From: HGM04593 sp045589695
GTDB taxonomy: Bacteria > Bacteroidota > Bacteroidia > Bacteroidales > Bacteroidaceae
NCBI GenBank assembly: GCA_045589695.1
Contig: JAZNPP010000037.1
Span: 1-64,000, forward strand
Reading direction: 5' to 3'
Length of the DNA stretch: 64,000 nt
Shown: positions 16,812 through 25,259 of the stretch, piece after piece
How positions within the stretch are numbered: the first letter of the stretch is position 1
Layout: the number at the start of each line of letters is the position of its first letter
Made by a program: the position numbers and the translations under genes
Notes under the pieces: model-generated
Told to the model about the DNA's origin: nothing
The model's input: the letters and a program-made list of their open reading frames with translations, nothing else
Databases searched by the model: none

Positions 16812-17950
16812 AAAGAGCGGTATACATTCTTTCTCTGCTGTTTCTTGTTACGGCGTGCGATAAAGGGAGCTATAAAATAAACGGAGTTCACAAAGCTGTT
16901 CCCGACGGTACGGTAATGTATCTTTCGCCATACGTTGTTTTTGACGTCGATGACATTCTTGTTCCTGTGGATTCGGCGGTAGTCAAAAACGGCTGTTTCA
17001 AGTTCTTCGGGACACAAGAGACCCCCGGTGTATATTTCGTGTCGTCTTCACGTGTGATAGACGGGGGCTTTGTTGTCGTTGAGCCCGGAAAAGCGCATAT
17101 AGACTTGACCGGCAGAACTTCAAGGCACGGCACTCCGGGCAATGAACTGCTTGACCGTTTTCTTAACGAAAAAGAGAAAATAATTGCAATGAGAGGTTTG
17201 TGCGACCCGGCGATACTTCCTGCAATAGCCCAGACTCAAAGCGTGCGCGACAGCGTGGCGACAATGCTCTCCTTAGCGGAAATGGTTTTTGACCTTTATG
17301 TCTCAAAAGCGATAGAGGAAAATATAGAAAATGACTTGGGGCATTTTATGCTTACCCAATCCGTAGGCATTGCCTCACCCGAAAAATTGGCCGGTTTCTT
17401 CGAACGTGTTCCCGAGCGGTTGAGAGATAAGATGTACGAGAGCAGGCTGGCTCAACTGAACAGGTTATGGGATGCTCAGAGCGCGAAAGAGAACTATATG
17501 GAAAACGCATACAAAGCCGTGCAGGAGACCTCTGTCGGCAAAAAGTATCTTAATTTCGAGATGGATGAAATCTCCGGCGGGAAGCGGTTGTTCTCCGATA
17601 TTGTCGCGGACAGTGAATATACCGTGCTTTGTTTCTGGGGAGCATGGAGTGAAAATTCTCTTGCAGCTCTTTGCGAGATAGATAAAATGGCATCGCCGTA
17701 TGTCAAAGATGGTTTGAGCCTTGTCACGGTGTCTCTTGATAAAGATGTTGAGGAGTGCCGGAAAGCGCTTTCGAAAAACGATATCTCGGGTACGCATCTT
17801 TGCAATCCCGAAGGCGGCAGCGCCGAGGTGGCGTCGGCTTACGGAATTTACGAACTGCCACATGCGCTTATTATAAACAAGGAAGGGACTGTTCTCCTTA
17901 GAACGGCATCGGCCGATGATGTAAAAAGCAAGCTTGCGGAACTGTTCTGA
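16808..17950 (+). CDS. Thioredoxin-fold lipoprotein lacking CxxC (DUF4369-type N-domain)
   Basis: A 380-residue lipoprotein with lipobox FLVTAC (Cys17). Residues 25-125 resemble the DUF4369 domain found before TlpA/AhpC thioredoxin domains in Bacteroidota. The C-terminal part (about 250-380) has the thioredoxin-like order of strands, YTVLCFWGAWSENS then YGIYELPHALIINKEG, including the cis-Pro segment. The WCxxC redox motif is replaced by WSENS, so it cannot act as a classical disulfide reductase. A chaperone or binding role is possible. It overlaps engB by 4 bp. Confidence 0.85.
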   Translation: MKRAVYILSLLFLVTACDKGSYKINGVHKAVPDGTVMYLSPYVVFDVDDILVPVDSAVVKNGCFKFFGTQETPGVYFVSSSRVIDGGFVVVEPGKAHIDLTGRTSRHGTPGNELLDRFLNEKEKIIAMRGLCDPAILPAIAQTQSVRDSVATMLSLAEMVFDLYVSKAIEENIENDLGHFMLTQSVGIASPEKLAGFFERVPERLRDKMYESRLAQLNRLWDAQSAKENYMENAYKAVQETSVGKKYLNFEMDEISGGKRLFSDIVADSEYTVLCFWGAWSENSLAALCEIDKMASPYVKDGLSLVTVSLDKDVEECRKALSKNDISGTHLCNPEGGSAEVASAYGIYELPHALIINKEGTVLLRTASADDVKSKLAELF

Positions 17951-17970
17951 ATTCTGAGAAGAACTTCCGG

Positions 17971-18014
17971 ATACGAAAAAATAGGCATGAGAATTTGTGC
18001 CTATTTTTTCGTAT
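17971..18014 (+). terminator. Strong intrinsic terminator
   Basis: A perfect 17-bp stem: ATACGAAAAAATAGGCA (17971-17987) pairs with TGCCTATTTTTTCGTAT (17998-18014) across a 10-nt loop. The symmetric A/T runs allow function in both directions. It separates the engB group from the SusCD operon. Confidence 0.85.
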
Positions 18015-18124
18015 ATATATGCATTTTGTTGTCGCTTTTTGAGAAAAATCCGGTTTTTATTGAAATAATAGGCTTTAATGTGTGAATAAATGTGCAAAAA
18101 CGACAAAAATATTTAATTATGTTG

Positions 18125-18132
18125 TATATTTG
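18125..18132 (+). promoter_or_regulatory. Putative -7 element of the SusCD operon (TATATTTG)
   Basis: An exact TAnnTTTG match 126 bp before the susC start. No TTG box stands at the usual distance, which fits a promoter that needs an activator. It implies a leader of about 120 nt with partly self-complementary sequence. Apart from the terminator at 17971 and this element, 17951-18258 shows nothing else. Confidence 0.45.
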
Positions 18133-18258
18133 CAAGAATTATCGAAAACGGGCGGTCTGCAATATGCTTGATTATGCGGCTGTTGCATGAGCTTAAAAAG
18201 CGACAAACATTATTGTCAGCCTAATTCAATTAACGAGAATTACAATTAAAAGATAACA

Positions 18259-21189
18259 ATGAGAAAAAAGGTATTCTTGCTGTTCGCTTTTCTTTTTGCC
18301 ATACAATACTCTTATGCGCAATCCTTTACCGTAAAGGGCAGAGTGACTTCTGCCGATGACGGAGAAGGTATGGTCAGCCTGACGGTTATGCAAAAAGGAA
18401 CCGCTAACGGTGTCGTTACCGACTTTGACGGAAATTATGTCATTCAGGTAAACAACGCAAAAGAGGCTACGCTGCTGTTCACATATGTCGGCTACGAGAG
18501 TCGGGAGTATGTCGTGACAGCGATGACAAAGGAATTGAATGTCGTAATGGAGCCGGAGCAGATAGCTATGGACGAAGTTGTGGTTGTGGCATACGGTATC
18601 CGCAAGAAAGGTACTATCGCAGGCTCTGTATCTACTGTCAAGGCCGAAAAACTCGAGAATGTTCCTGCTGTGGGCTTCGACCAGGCATTGCAAGGTTTGA
18701 CTCCAGGTATGACCGTGATATCCAATTCCGGTGAACCGAGCAAGGCTGCGGTATTTCAGATTAGAGGTACAAACTCAATAAACTCGGGTACATCGCCGCT
18801 GTTCATTCTTGACGGCGTGCCTATCACAAGCTCGGACTTCAATACGATTAGCCCTAACGACATTGAATCCATTAACGTGCTTAAAGATGCCTCTTCGACA
18901 TCAATCTATGGTGCGCGTGCAGCCAATGGCGTGGTTGTGATCACTACAAAAAGAGGCACGTCTACCGAAAAGGTTGATATCACATTCCGTACGCAGCAGG
19001 GTTTCTCAAACCTTGCGCACGGCAATTGGAATCTGATGAATACAGCCGAACGTATACAGTTCGAAAAGGAGATAGGCATCGACTTCGGCCAGGATTATGA
19101 ACTGCTCGGCAGAACCGACGTGAATTGGCTCGATATTGTATTTAATGACAGAGCGGGCCTGCAGAGCTACGACCTCTCGGTCAGCCATGCTACCGACAAA
19201 ATCAATTACTTCGTTTCGGGCGGTTTCTATGACCAGCAGGGCATCGCGCAAGGCTCTACATTCCGCCGTTACAATATGCGTGCCAATGCTGACGTGCGTG
19301 TGGCACGTTGGTTGAAGCTGGGAACGAATACAATGCTTACATACGAAGAGGTACAGCAGGCCGACGACGGCGAATACGCTCTCTACACTCCTATTTCGGC
19401 ATGCCGTTTCATGCTCCCTTACTGGAATCCTTATAAAGAGGACGGAACATTGTCGAAAACCGAGGACGGCAGCTGGGCGGGCACGTCGTACAATCCGCTG
19501 GTATGGATGGAAAACAATCCTCTGCTGAATAAGAAATACAAAGCTTTGAGCGTATTCTACGCCGAGGCTGCCCCTATAAGAAATCTTACCATACGCACGC
19601 AGCTCGGTGTCGATTATTCTCAGTCTACGGCAGATATGAAATCATATCCGAGCTTTGTCGGCAATGACGGCGTTGGCGTAGCCGGGCGCAGCTCTTTTAC
19701 GACAGTAAATCTTACCATCACAAACACTGCGAATTACAAGTTCGACATTGACCGTTGGCATCAGTTCAACTTTATGCTCGGACAAGAGGGCGTTGATTAC
19801 CGTTCCGAGGGCTTTCAGGTCGTAACAAGCGGCCAGAACAACGACGCTCTTACGATGCTTTCGTCGGGAACAAGAGCTGTATCATGGTCAAACTCTTCTT
19901 CTAGCCATGCATTCCTCTCTTTCTTCGCAAGAGGCGAATACAATTACCGCGAGCGTTATTACGCCGATTTTTCTGTACGTACAGACGCGTCGTCACGATT
20001 TGGCAAAGAGGGACGTTGGGCTACGTTCTGGTCTTTGGGATTCATGTGGGATATGCGTAAAGAGAAGTTCATGCAAAAGGCTAAATGGGTGACCAACGCG
20101 CAGATAGCGTTGAGTACGGGTACTTCAGGTAACTCGTCTATTCCCGACTATGACCACCTCGCCCTTGTCGGAAGCGGCGCCAACTACATGGGTGATGCCG
20201 GCATAGCTCCGATATCTCAAGGAAACGAGAAACTTGGCTGGGAACAGCTTTGGTCATCGAACATCGCATTTCACTTCGGCTTCCTCAGCCGCATAAACCT
20301 TGATATGGAACTGTACCATAAAAAGACTACTAATATGCTTATGCTTGTTCCGCAGTCGTATGTGAACAACGGTTTCGGTACACGTTGGGACAATGTGGGT
20401 GCTATGGTGAACAGCGGTTTTGAACTCTCGCTCGGAATTGATGCGCTACGTTTCAAGGACTTCATTTGGAACATTAATGCGAACGCAAGCTATAATCACA
20501 ATGAGATTACGGAACTCTACAATAATCTGAACGAATATGAAATGTCTAACACTTCGACAAAGCTTCAGGTAGGCCATTCGATAGGCGAATTCTACATTAA
20601 CCGTTACGCAGGCGTGAATCCTGCCAACGGTGACGCTCTGTGGTATGACAAGGATGGTAATATTACCAATGAGTTCAGCGAGGAGGACAAAGTGATGATA
20701 GGCAAGAACTACAATGCTCCGTGGCAAGGCGGTTTCGGAACATCATTGTCATATAAAGGCATCTCTTTGAATGCTAATTTCAGTTGGGTGGCCGACCGCT
20801 GGATGTTCAACAACGACCGTTTCTTCGAAGAGAGCAATGGCCTTTATTCGGCATACAACCAGTCTAAACGCATGTTGTATGACCGTTGGAAAAAACCGGG
20901 CGACATTGCAGACATTCCCCGTTACGGAATTACTCCGCAAATGGACTCCCGCTTCCTTGAGGACGCCTCATTCCTTCGTTTGAAAAACATTATGATAGGC
21001 TATGACTTCCCGAGAACTTTGCTCAAGAAGAGCCGTGTCCTGAGCGGCGCCCGCATATATATACAGGCGCAGAACCTCTTTACATGGACAAAGTTCAGCG
21101 GTCTCGACCCTGAGTCGTCAAGCAATGTGTATAAGGCTCAGTATCCGATGTCACGTCAATACTCATGCGGTGTTGAGATAACCTTCTAA
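18259..21189 (+). CDS. SusC/RagA-family TonB-dependent outer membrane transporter
   Basis: A 976-residue beta-barrel importer. After a signal peptide ending SYAQ comes a carboxypeptidase-regulatory-like domain (about 23-100, FTVKGRVTSADDGEGM). The TonB box region MDEVVVVAYG is followed by the plug (GLTPGMTVIS, FQIRGTNSIN, LFILDGVPI, ASSTSIYGARAANGVVVIT) and a long barrel ending in Phe (SCGVEITF). It forms the transport half of a pedal-bin complex with the SusD-like protein encoded 13 bp downstream. The other operon genes suggest a peptide or protein cargo. Confidence 0.96.
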   Translation: MRKKVFLLFAFLFAIQYSYAQSFTVKGRVTSADDGEGMVSLTVMQKGTANGVVTDFDGNYVIQVNNAKEATLLFTYVGYESREYVVTAMTKELNVVMEPEQIAMDEVVVVAYGIRKKGTIAGSVSTVKAEKLENVPAVGFDQALQGLTPGMTVISNSGEPSKAAVFQIRGTNSINSGTSPLFILDGVPITSSDFNTISPNDIESINVLKDASSTSIYGARAANGVVVITTKRGTSTEKVDITFRTQQGFSNLAHGNWNLMNTAERIQFEKEIGIDFGQDYELLGRTDVNWLDIVFNDRAGLQSYDLSVSHATDKINYFVSGGFYDQQGIAQGSTFRRYNMRANADVRVARWLKLGTNTMLTYEEVQQADDGEYALYTPISACRFMLPYWNPYKEDGTLSKTEDGSWAGTSYNPLVWMENNPLLNKKYKALSVFYAEAAPIRNLTIRTQLGVDYSQSTADMKSYPSFVGNDGVGVAGRSSFTTVNLTITNTANYKFDIDRWHQFNFMLGQEGVDYRSEGFQVVTSGQNNDALTMLSSGTRAVSWSNSSSSHAFLSFFARGEYNYRERYYADFSVRTDASSRFGKEGRWATFWSLGFMWDMRKEKFMQKAKWVTNAQIALSTGTSGNSSIPDYDHLALVGSGANYMGDAGIAPISQGNEKLGWEQLWSSNIAFHFGFLSRINLDMELYHKKTTNMLMLVPQSYVNNGFGTRWDNVGAMVNSGFELSLGIDALRFKDFIWNINANASYNHNEITELYNNLNEYEMSNTSTKLQVGHSIGEFYINRYAGVNPANGDALWYDKDGNITNEFSEEDKVMIGKNYNAPWQGGFGTSLSYKGISLNANFSWVADRWMFNNDRFFEESNGLYSAYNQSKRMLYDRWKKPGDIADIPRYGITPQMDSRFLEDASFLRLKNIMIGYDFPRTLLKKSRVLSGARIYIQAQNLFTWTKFSGLDPESSSNVYKAQYPMSRQYSCGVEITF

Positions 21190-21202
21190 ATTTGGTAGAG
21201 AT

Positions 21203-22735
21203 ATGATGAAAACGAAATTATATATATGTCTGATGTTGCTCCTTTTGAGCGTTACATCATGCCTTGACAAGTTTCCCGAAAATGCGGTAGGCGAAAGCGA
21301 CGCCATTACCAGCGTCGAGGAGGCCGACCAGGCTGTAATAGGTATCTACTCCTCGTTCCTGAGCAGTGCCTTGTATAGCGGTTATCTCACTCTGCTGCCC
21401 GACATCCAGTGTGACCTTGTGTATGCCGTAAACGGTTATTCGAACACTCATGGCGACATCTGGCGTTGGGATATTCTTGCGACTAATTCGCAGATAGAGG
21501 CTGTGTACGGCTCGCTTTATTCTGTAATAGGCAATTGCAACTTTTTGCTTGACAACGCGAAGAAGATTAAGCCGGGACTTGTGAATGACGACGATGTAGA
21601 CCGCCTTGAATCGCTGTGCGGCGAAGCCTATTTTGCCCGCGCTCTTGCCTACAGTGAACTGATAAAGCTCTTCTGCGTCGATTACAAGGGCGATGACGAA
21701 GCTAAGAATGAGCTTGGCGTTGCGTTGCGTACGGAATATTACAATAGTCAGCCAATCAGACGTTCGTCGCTGTACGATTCGTACCAGTTGGTACTTTCAG
21801 ACCTTGATATGGCTGCGAAATACCTTGCTCTTGACGAGGATTATGACCCGGCATATGACGGTTATCTTTATAACAACGCCGTATATTTCAACGAATATAC
21901 CGTTTATGCGCTGCGTGCCCGTGTAGCTCTTTATATGCGTGACTATGAGGCTGCGGTAGAATATTCGTCAAAGATAATCGACAGTAACATGTATGAGCTG
22001 TCGAGTGTTAATGCTCAAATATCTTCGGGCGTAAGCTACTACGATTATATGTGGCAGACCGACCTCGCAACTGAGATTATATGGAAGGTGGGCTATACAT
22101 CTACGAATTATGGCGGCGCTCTCGGACGCCTGTTCTTCAATTACGACTACTCGTCGTTCAAACCCGACTATGTTCCGGCAAAATGGGTGCTCGACCTTTA
22201 CAACTCGTCGGACGGCCGTTACAACACTTTCTTCTATGAAACTCTCACGGGCTACAGTCACGGGTTGCAGTGGCCATTGCTTTATAAGTATTGGGGAAAC
22301 GAGAACCTGTATGCCGAAACTCATGTGCTTAACATGTCAATGCCTAAGGTTTTCCGCCTCTCGGAACAGTATCTTATAAGGGCCGAAGCGTATTGTAATC
22401 TTGAGACTCCCGATTACAGTAAGGCAAGCAAGGATATCTCGACACTGCTCTCTTGCCGATACACTTCTTACGGCGGAGCTACGCCGCTCAATGCAAGCAA
22501 TGCCATGGAGGTTATTGAACAGGAGCGTGTCAAGGAACTCTATATGGAGGGTTTCCGTCTGCAGGACCTGAAACGTTGGGGCAAGGGCTTCGAACGTAAG
22601 CCTCAGGCGCAGTCGTTAAGCAACGGCAGCTCGTTGAAAATCAGTGCGGACAACCCGCTGTTTGTGTGGCCTATTCCTCAGCACGAGATTGAATCTCCAG
22701 GAGCTGAGATAGAGCCTAATGAAAGTAATAAATAA
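21203..22735 (+). CDS. SusD/RagB-family surface lipoprotein
   Basis: A 510-residue lipoprotein with Cys20 (SVTSC). It has the SusD TPR-rich architecture: DAITSVEEADQAVIGIYSSF near the start, ARALAYSELIKLFCVDY in the middle, and the C-terminal RMEGF-type segment (LYMEGFRLQDLKRW, PIPQHEIE). It caps the SusC barrel and binds the ligand. A second ATG follows immediately at 21206. Residues after the cysteine (LDKF) are compatible with surface export. Confidence 0.95.
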   Translation: MMKTKLYICLMLLLLSVTSCLDKFPENAVGESDAITSVEEADQAVIGIYSSFLSSALYSGYLTLLPDIQCDLVYAVNGYSNTHGDIWRWDILATNSQIEAVYGSLYSVIGNCNFLLDNAKKIKPGLVNDDDVDRLESLCGEAYFARALAYSELIKLFCVDYKGDDEAKNELGVALRTEYYNSQPIRRSSLYDSYQLVLSDLDMAAKYLALDEDYDPAYDGYLYNNAVYFNEYTVYALRARVALYMRDYEAAVEYSSKIIDSNMYELSSVNAQISSGVSYYDYMWQTDLATEIIWKVGYTSTNYGGALGRLFFNYDYSSFKPDYVPAKWVLDLYNSSDGRYNTFFYETLTGYSHGLQWPLLYKYWGNENLYAETHVLNMSMPKVFRLSEQYLIRAEAYCNLETPDYSKASKDISTLLSCRYTSYGGATPLNASNAMEVIEQERVKELYMEGFRLQDLKRWGKGFERKPQAQSLSNGSSLKISADNPLFVWPIPQHEIESPGAEIEPNESNK

Positions 22736-22747
22736 AAAGTGGTGCGT

Positions 22748-23647
22748 ATGAAAAAGAATATATTGACATTGCTTTTGGCTTCCGCAGTTGCGACTCTGTG
22801 GCTTGCAAGCTGCAAACCGGAATATACGACCTATACAGGTCCTAATTATATTCTGTTTTCTGATACTTTATACGAAATGGCCGTTGTGGACGACGTTTCG
22901 TATCACAACATACCCATAGTCGCTACACAGGCATGCGATTACGACCGTACGGTAGGCGTTGAAGTCATTGATGCCGGCAGCAACGCTGTCGAGGGAAAGC
23001 ACTATTCGATTGAGTCGAACAGCGTGACAATCAAGGCGGGGGAACTTGCCGGAAATTTGCGTGTGAAGGGTTATCACAGCAATATATCCGTGTATGACTC
23101 TTTGGGCATAAAACTGCAGCTCATTGTTCCCGATGATGCCGTTTGGGACCTGTACGGCACGACAGCCAACGTGCTTGTAAACAAGGCCTGCAAGTTCGAC
23201 ATAAATGCCTTTGCCGGGTATTGTCTTGTGCGTTCAACATTCATCAATTCGTACATGACGACTACAGACAAGATTCTTGCCCGCTCCGAGGTGTGTCCCG
23301 ACGAGGAGAATACAATCATAATAAGGGATTACTTCTTTAAAGGGTACGATATAAAGATAAAATTCGATACATCGGATATAAAGAATCCGCTGATATACAT
23401 GGAAGAGCAGCGCTTCGCATCAACAGCCGACGCATTCGGCACATTGTACGGCGACGGGTATATAAACGCTTATCACCCGACTGCATATACATCATATTAC
23501 AGCAGTTGCGAGAAATTCATATTCCAATACATGACATTGTATGTCCCGGGTATGGATGAGGCATCGAATACGGTGGGTACATTCGTCAATGCCGTTGAAT
23601 GGATAAGCGATGACGAAGCGGAAAAATTAATGCGTGAAGGTTACTAA
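22748..23647 (+). CDS. DUF4843-type lipoprotein
   Basis: A 299-residue lipoprotein with lipobox LASC (Cys22). A beta-rich region follows (YDRTVGVEVIDAGSNAVEGK, IKAGELAGNLRVKGY), characteristic of the DUF4843 proteins that follow SusD in many Bacteroidales loci. The ATG at 22748 (MKKNILTLLL) is preferred over an in-frame GTG at 22739, which lies 3 bp after the susD stop. Predicted surface-exposed and part of the ligand-handling complex. No enzymatic motif is seen. Confidence 0.85.
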   Translation: MKKNILTLLLASAVATLWLASCKPEYTTYTGPNYILFSDTLYEMAVVDDVSYHNIPIVATQACDYDRTVGVEVIDAGSNAVEGKHYSIESNSVTIKAGELAGNLRVKGYHSNISVYDSLGIKLQLIVPDDAVWDLYGTTANVLVNKACKFDINAFAGYCLVRSTFINSYMTTTDKILARSEVCPDEENTIIIRDYFFKGYDIKIKFDTSDIKNPLIYMEEQRFASTADAFGTLYGDGYINAYHPTAYTSYYSSCEKFIFQYMTLYVPGMDEASNTVGTFVNAVEWISDDEAEKLMREGY

Positions 23648-23659
23648 AACAGAAATATT

Positions 23660-25249
23660 ATGAAGAAGATAAGTAAATGGTTTATTATACCGTCTGTAAT
23701 AGCTATGGGGTTGGCTATGGTTGCCTGCGCCGATCTCAATAACGAAGATGTACCCGGGGAATTTGCATATACATCCCCTGAATTGGATATCGAGGCTCTT
23801 GACTCATGCGACTATGTAGCGGGCTCGTTCACGATTGACGCTCCCGGCAACTGGCGTGTCGAAAGTGACAAGATGTGGCTTACGCTCTCGCTTGACTCTG
23901 CCGGTGTATATGTCAGCGAGGAGAGAGGCGGCAAAGGCAAACATACTGTATATGTGAAGGTGACTAATGCCGCCCGCGAATTCGTTGATGCTACAGCCGT
24001 TATAAAGTTGATAACGGATACGGAAGAGTTCGTCGTGAAAACAGTTCTCCGTCCCGCAAAAGAGTATGAACTGACGCTTTTGTCGGCCGAAGGCGATGTC
24101 ATCGATGATATAAGAATAGGATACAGCGGTGTTGAAAGCGTGCGTATCGAGGCTAATTATGAATGCGCTGTCGTTGAATATCCTGCTTGGCTGGAAGAGC
24201 CGGTAGTAAACAAAGGCTTGTATACCTTCAGCGTTGTGCAGGATTCAATCCCGGTAGAGTGCCGTGGCAAGATTGTAGTGAGTGACATTACTTTGAACGT
24301 GAAAAGGGATTTTGAAATCGTTTATGATGGAATGAATCCTAATAATATATTTGTAAGCGGAGAAAACGACCCCTGGTGGTGGAATGTTTCTGCAGACGGA
24401 AAGATTTTCAAGAAGATCCCTCAAGAGGGTATTAGCGGAACAGAGGAGGTTGTCGTGGAAAACAATCTTAGCGTGAACGTGGTTTGCCGTAATTTTGATT
24501 ATAGCCTGTTCTTTATTGAAGAGAACGATGAGCTATATTCTCTTAAAACCGGCGATGATGCTTGGATTAAAGGCACATGCAACGGGGATGAAAAAGGCGT
24601 AATCTCAATAACTGTAGAGCCTAACGCCCTTGAAAAACCGCGTACAGGATATCTGTTCGCTGTTCCTGAGGCCATGTGCGACAGCTTTATGACCGTGACA
24701 CAAGCGACCGACAATGTAGAGGTAATGGTCGAGACGTTCGTAAACAATGTTATTGCCCACATCGCACAGGATGGTATAGTAGTTGAAGGCGGCGAAGATA
24801 CCGGTGGCGAAGATGTCGTTATTGATGAAGACGCTTGTGTAATTACTGACAATGACGGCAATGTCTCGTATAGTGTAGTTGAGCCCGACTTTGATGTGCA
24901 TACATTCCTGTTTACGGAATTCTTCTCGGCAAGCGGAGATTTGGAGGAGGCTGTCGCAAATGACAAGAATGTCGTTGCGTGCGAGATAGTTCCGGGCAAG
25001 GCATACAGCATCAATACAAAGGTGACAGGCAACAATAGAAAATTCGACCTGCTTGACTATGAAAGCGCTCCTACCTGGAAGGGAATAAGCGGTGTGGAGA
25101 ATTGGAACGCCGGAATGGTTAAAAAAGATGACGGCAATTGGTACTTGGAATTTACCGTTCCGGAATCTTTCGATAAAACAGTTGTCGTACGTATCTCGAG
25201 CAAGAACAATATCAACATTAAGGTTATCATAATGAGAATAAAAAAGTAA
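23660..25249 (+). CDS. BACON-like repeat lipoprotein
   Basis: A 529-residue lipoprotein with Cys23 (AMVAC). Residues about 50-150 look like a BACON domain (APGNWRVESDKMWLTLS, KGKHTVYVKVTNA). One or two more beta-sandwich modules follow, then a C-terminal part of unknown fold (WKGISGVENWNAGMVKKDDG). BACON domains usually act as spacers or binders on the surface. It probably holds or displays ligand beside SusCD. There is a 12-bp gap from the previous gene and 10 bp to the next, so it is operonic. Confidence 0.8.
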   Translation: MKKISKWFIIPSVIAMGLAMVACADLNNEDVPGEFAYTSPELDIEALDSCDYVAGSFTIDAPGNWRVESDKMWLTLSLDSAGVYVSEERGGKGKHTVYVKVTNAAREFVDATAVIKLITDTEEFVVKTVLRPAKEYELTLLSAEGDVIDDIRIGYSGVESVRIEANYECAVVEYPAWLEEPVVNKGLYTFSVVQDSIPVECRGKIVVSDITLNVKRDFEIVYDGMNPNNIFVSGENDPWWWNVSADGKIFKKIPQEGISGTEEVVVENNLSVNVVCRNFDYSLFFIEENDELYSLKTGDDAWIKGTCNGDEKGVISITVEPNALEKPRTGYLFAVPEAMCDSFMTVTQATDNVEVMVETFVNNVIAHIAQDGIVVEGGEDTGGEDVVIDEDACVITDNDGNVSYSVVEPDFDVHTFLFTEFFSASGDLEEAVANDKNVVACEIVPGKAYSINTKVTGNNRKFDLLDYESAPTWKGISGVENWNAGMVKKDDGNWYLEFTVPESFDKTVVVRISSKNNINIKVIIMRIKK

Positions 25250-25259
25250 TTAGTTTACG

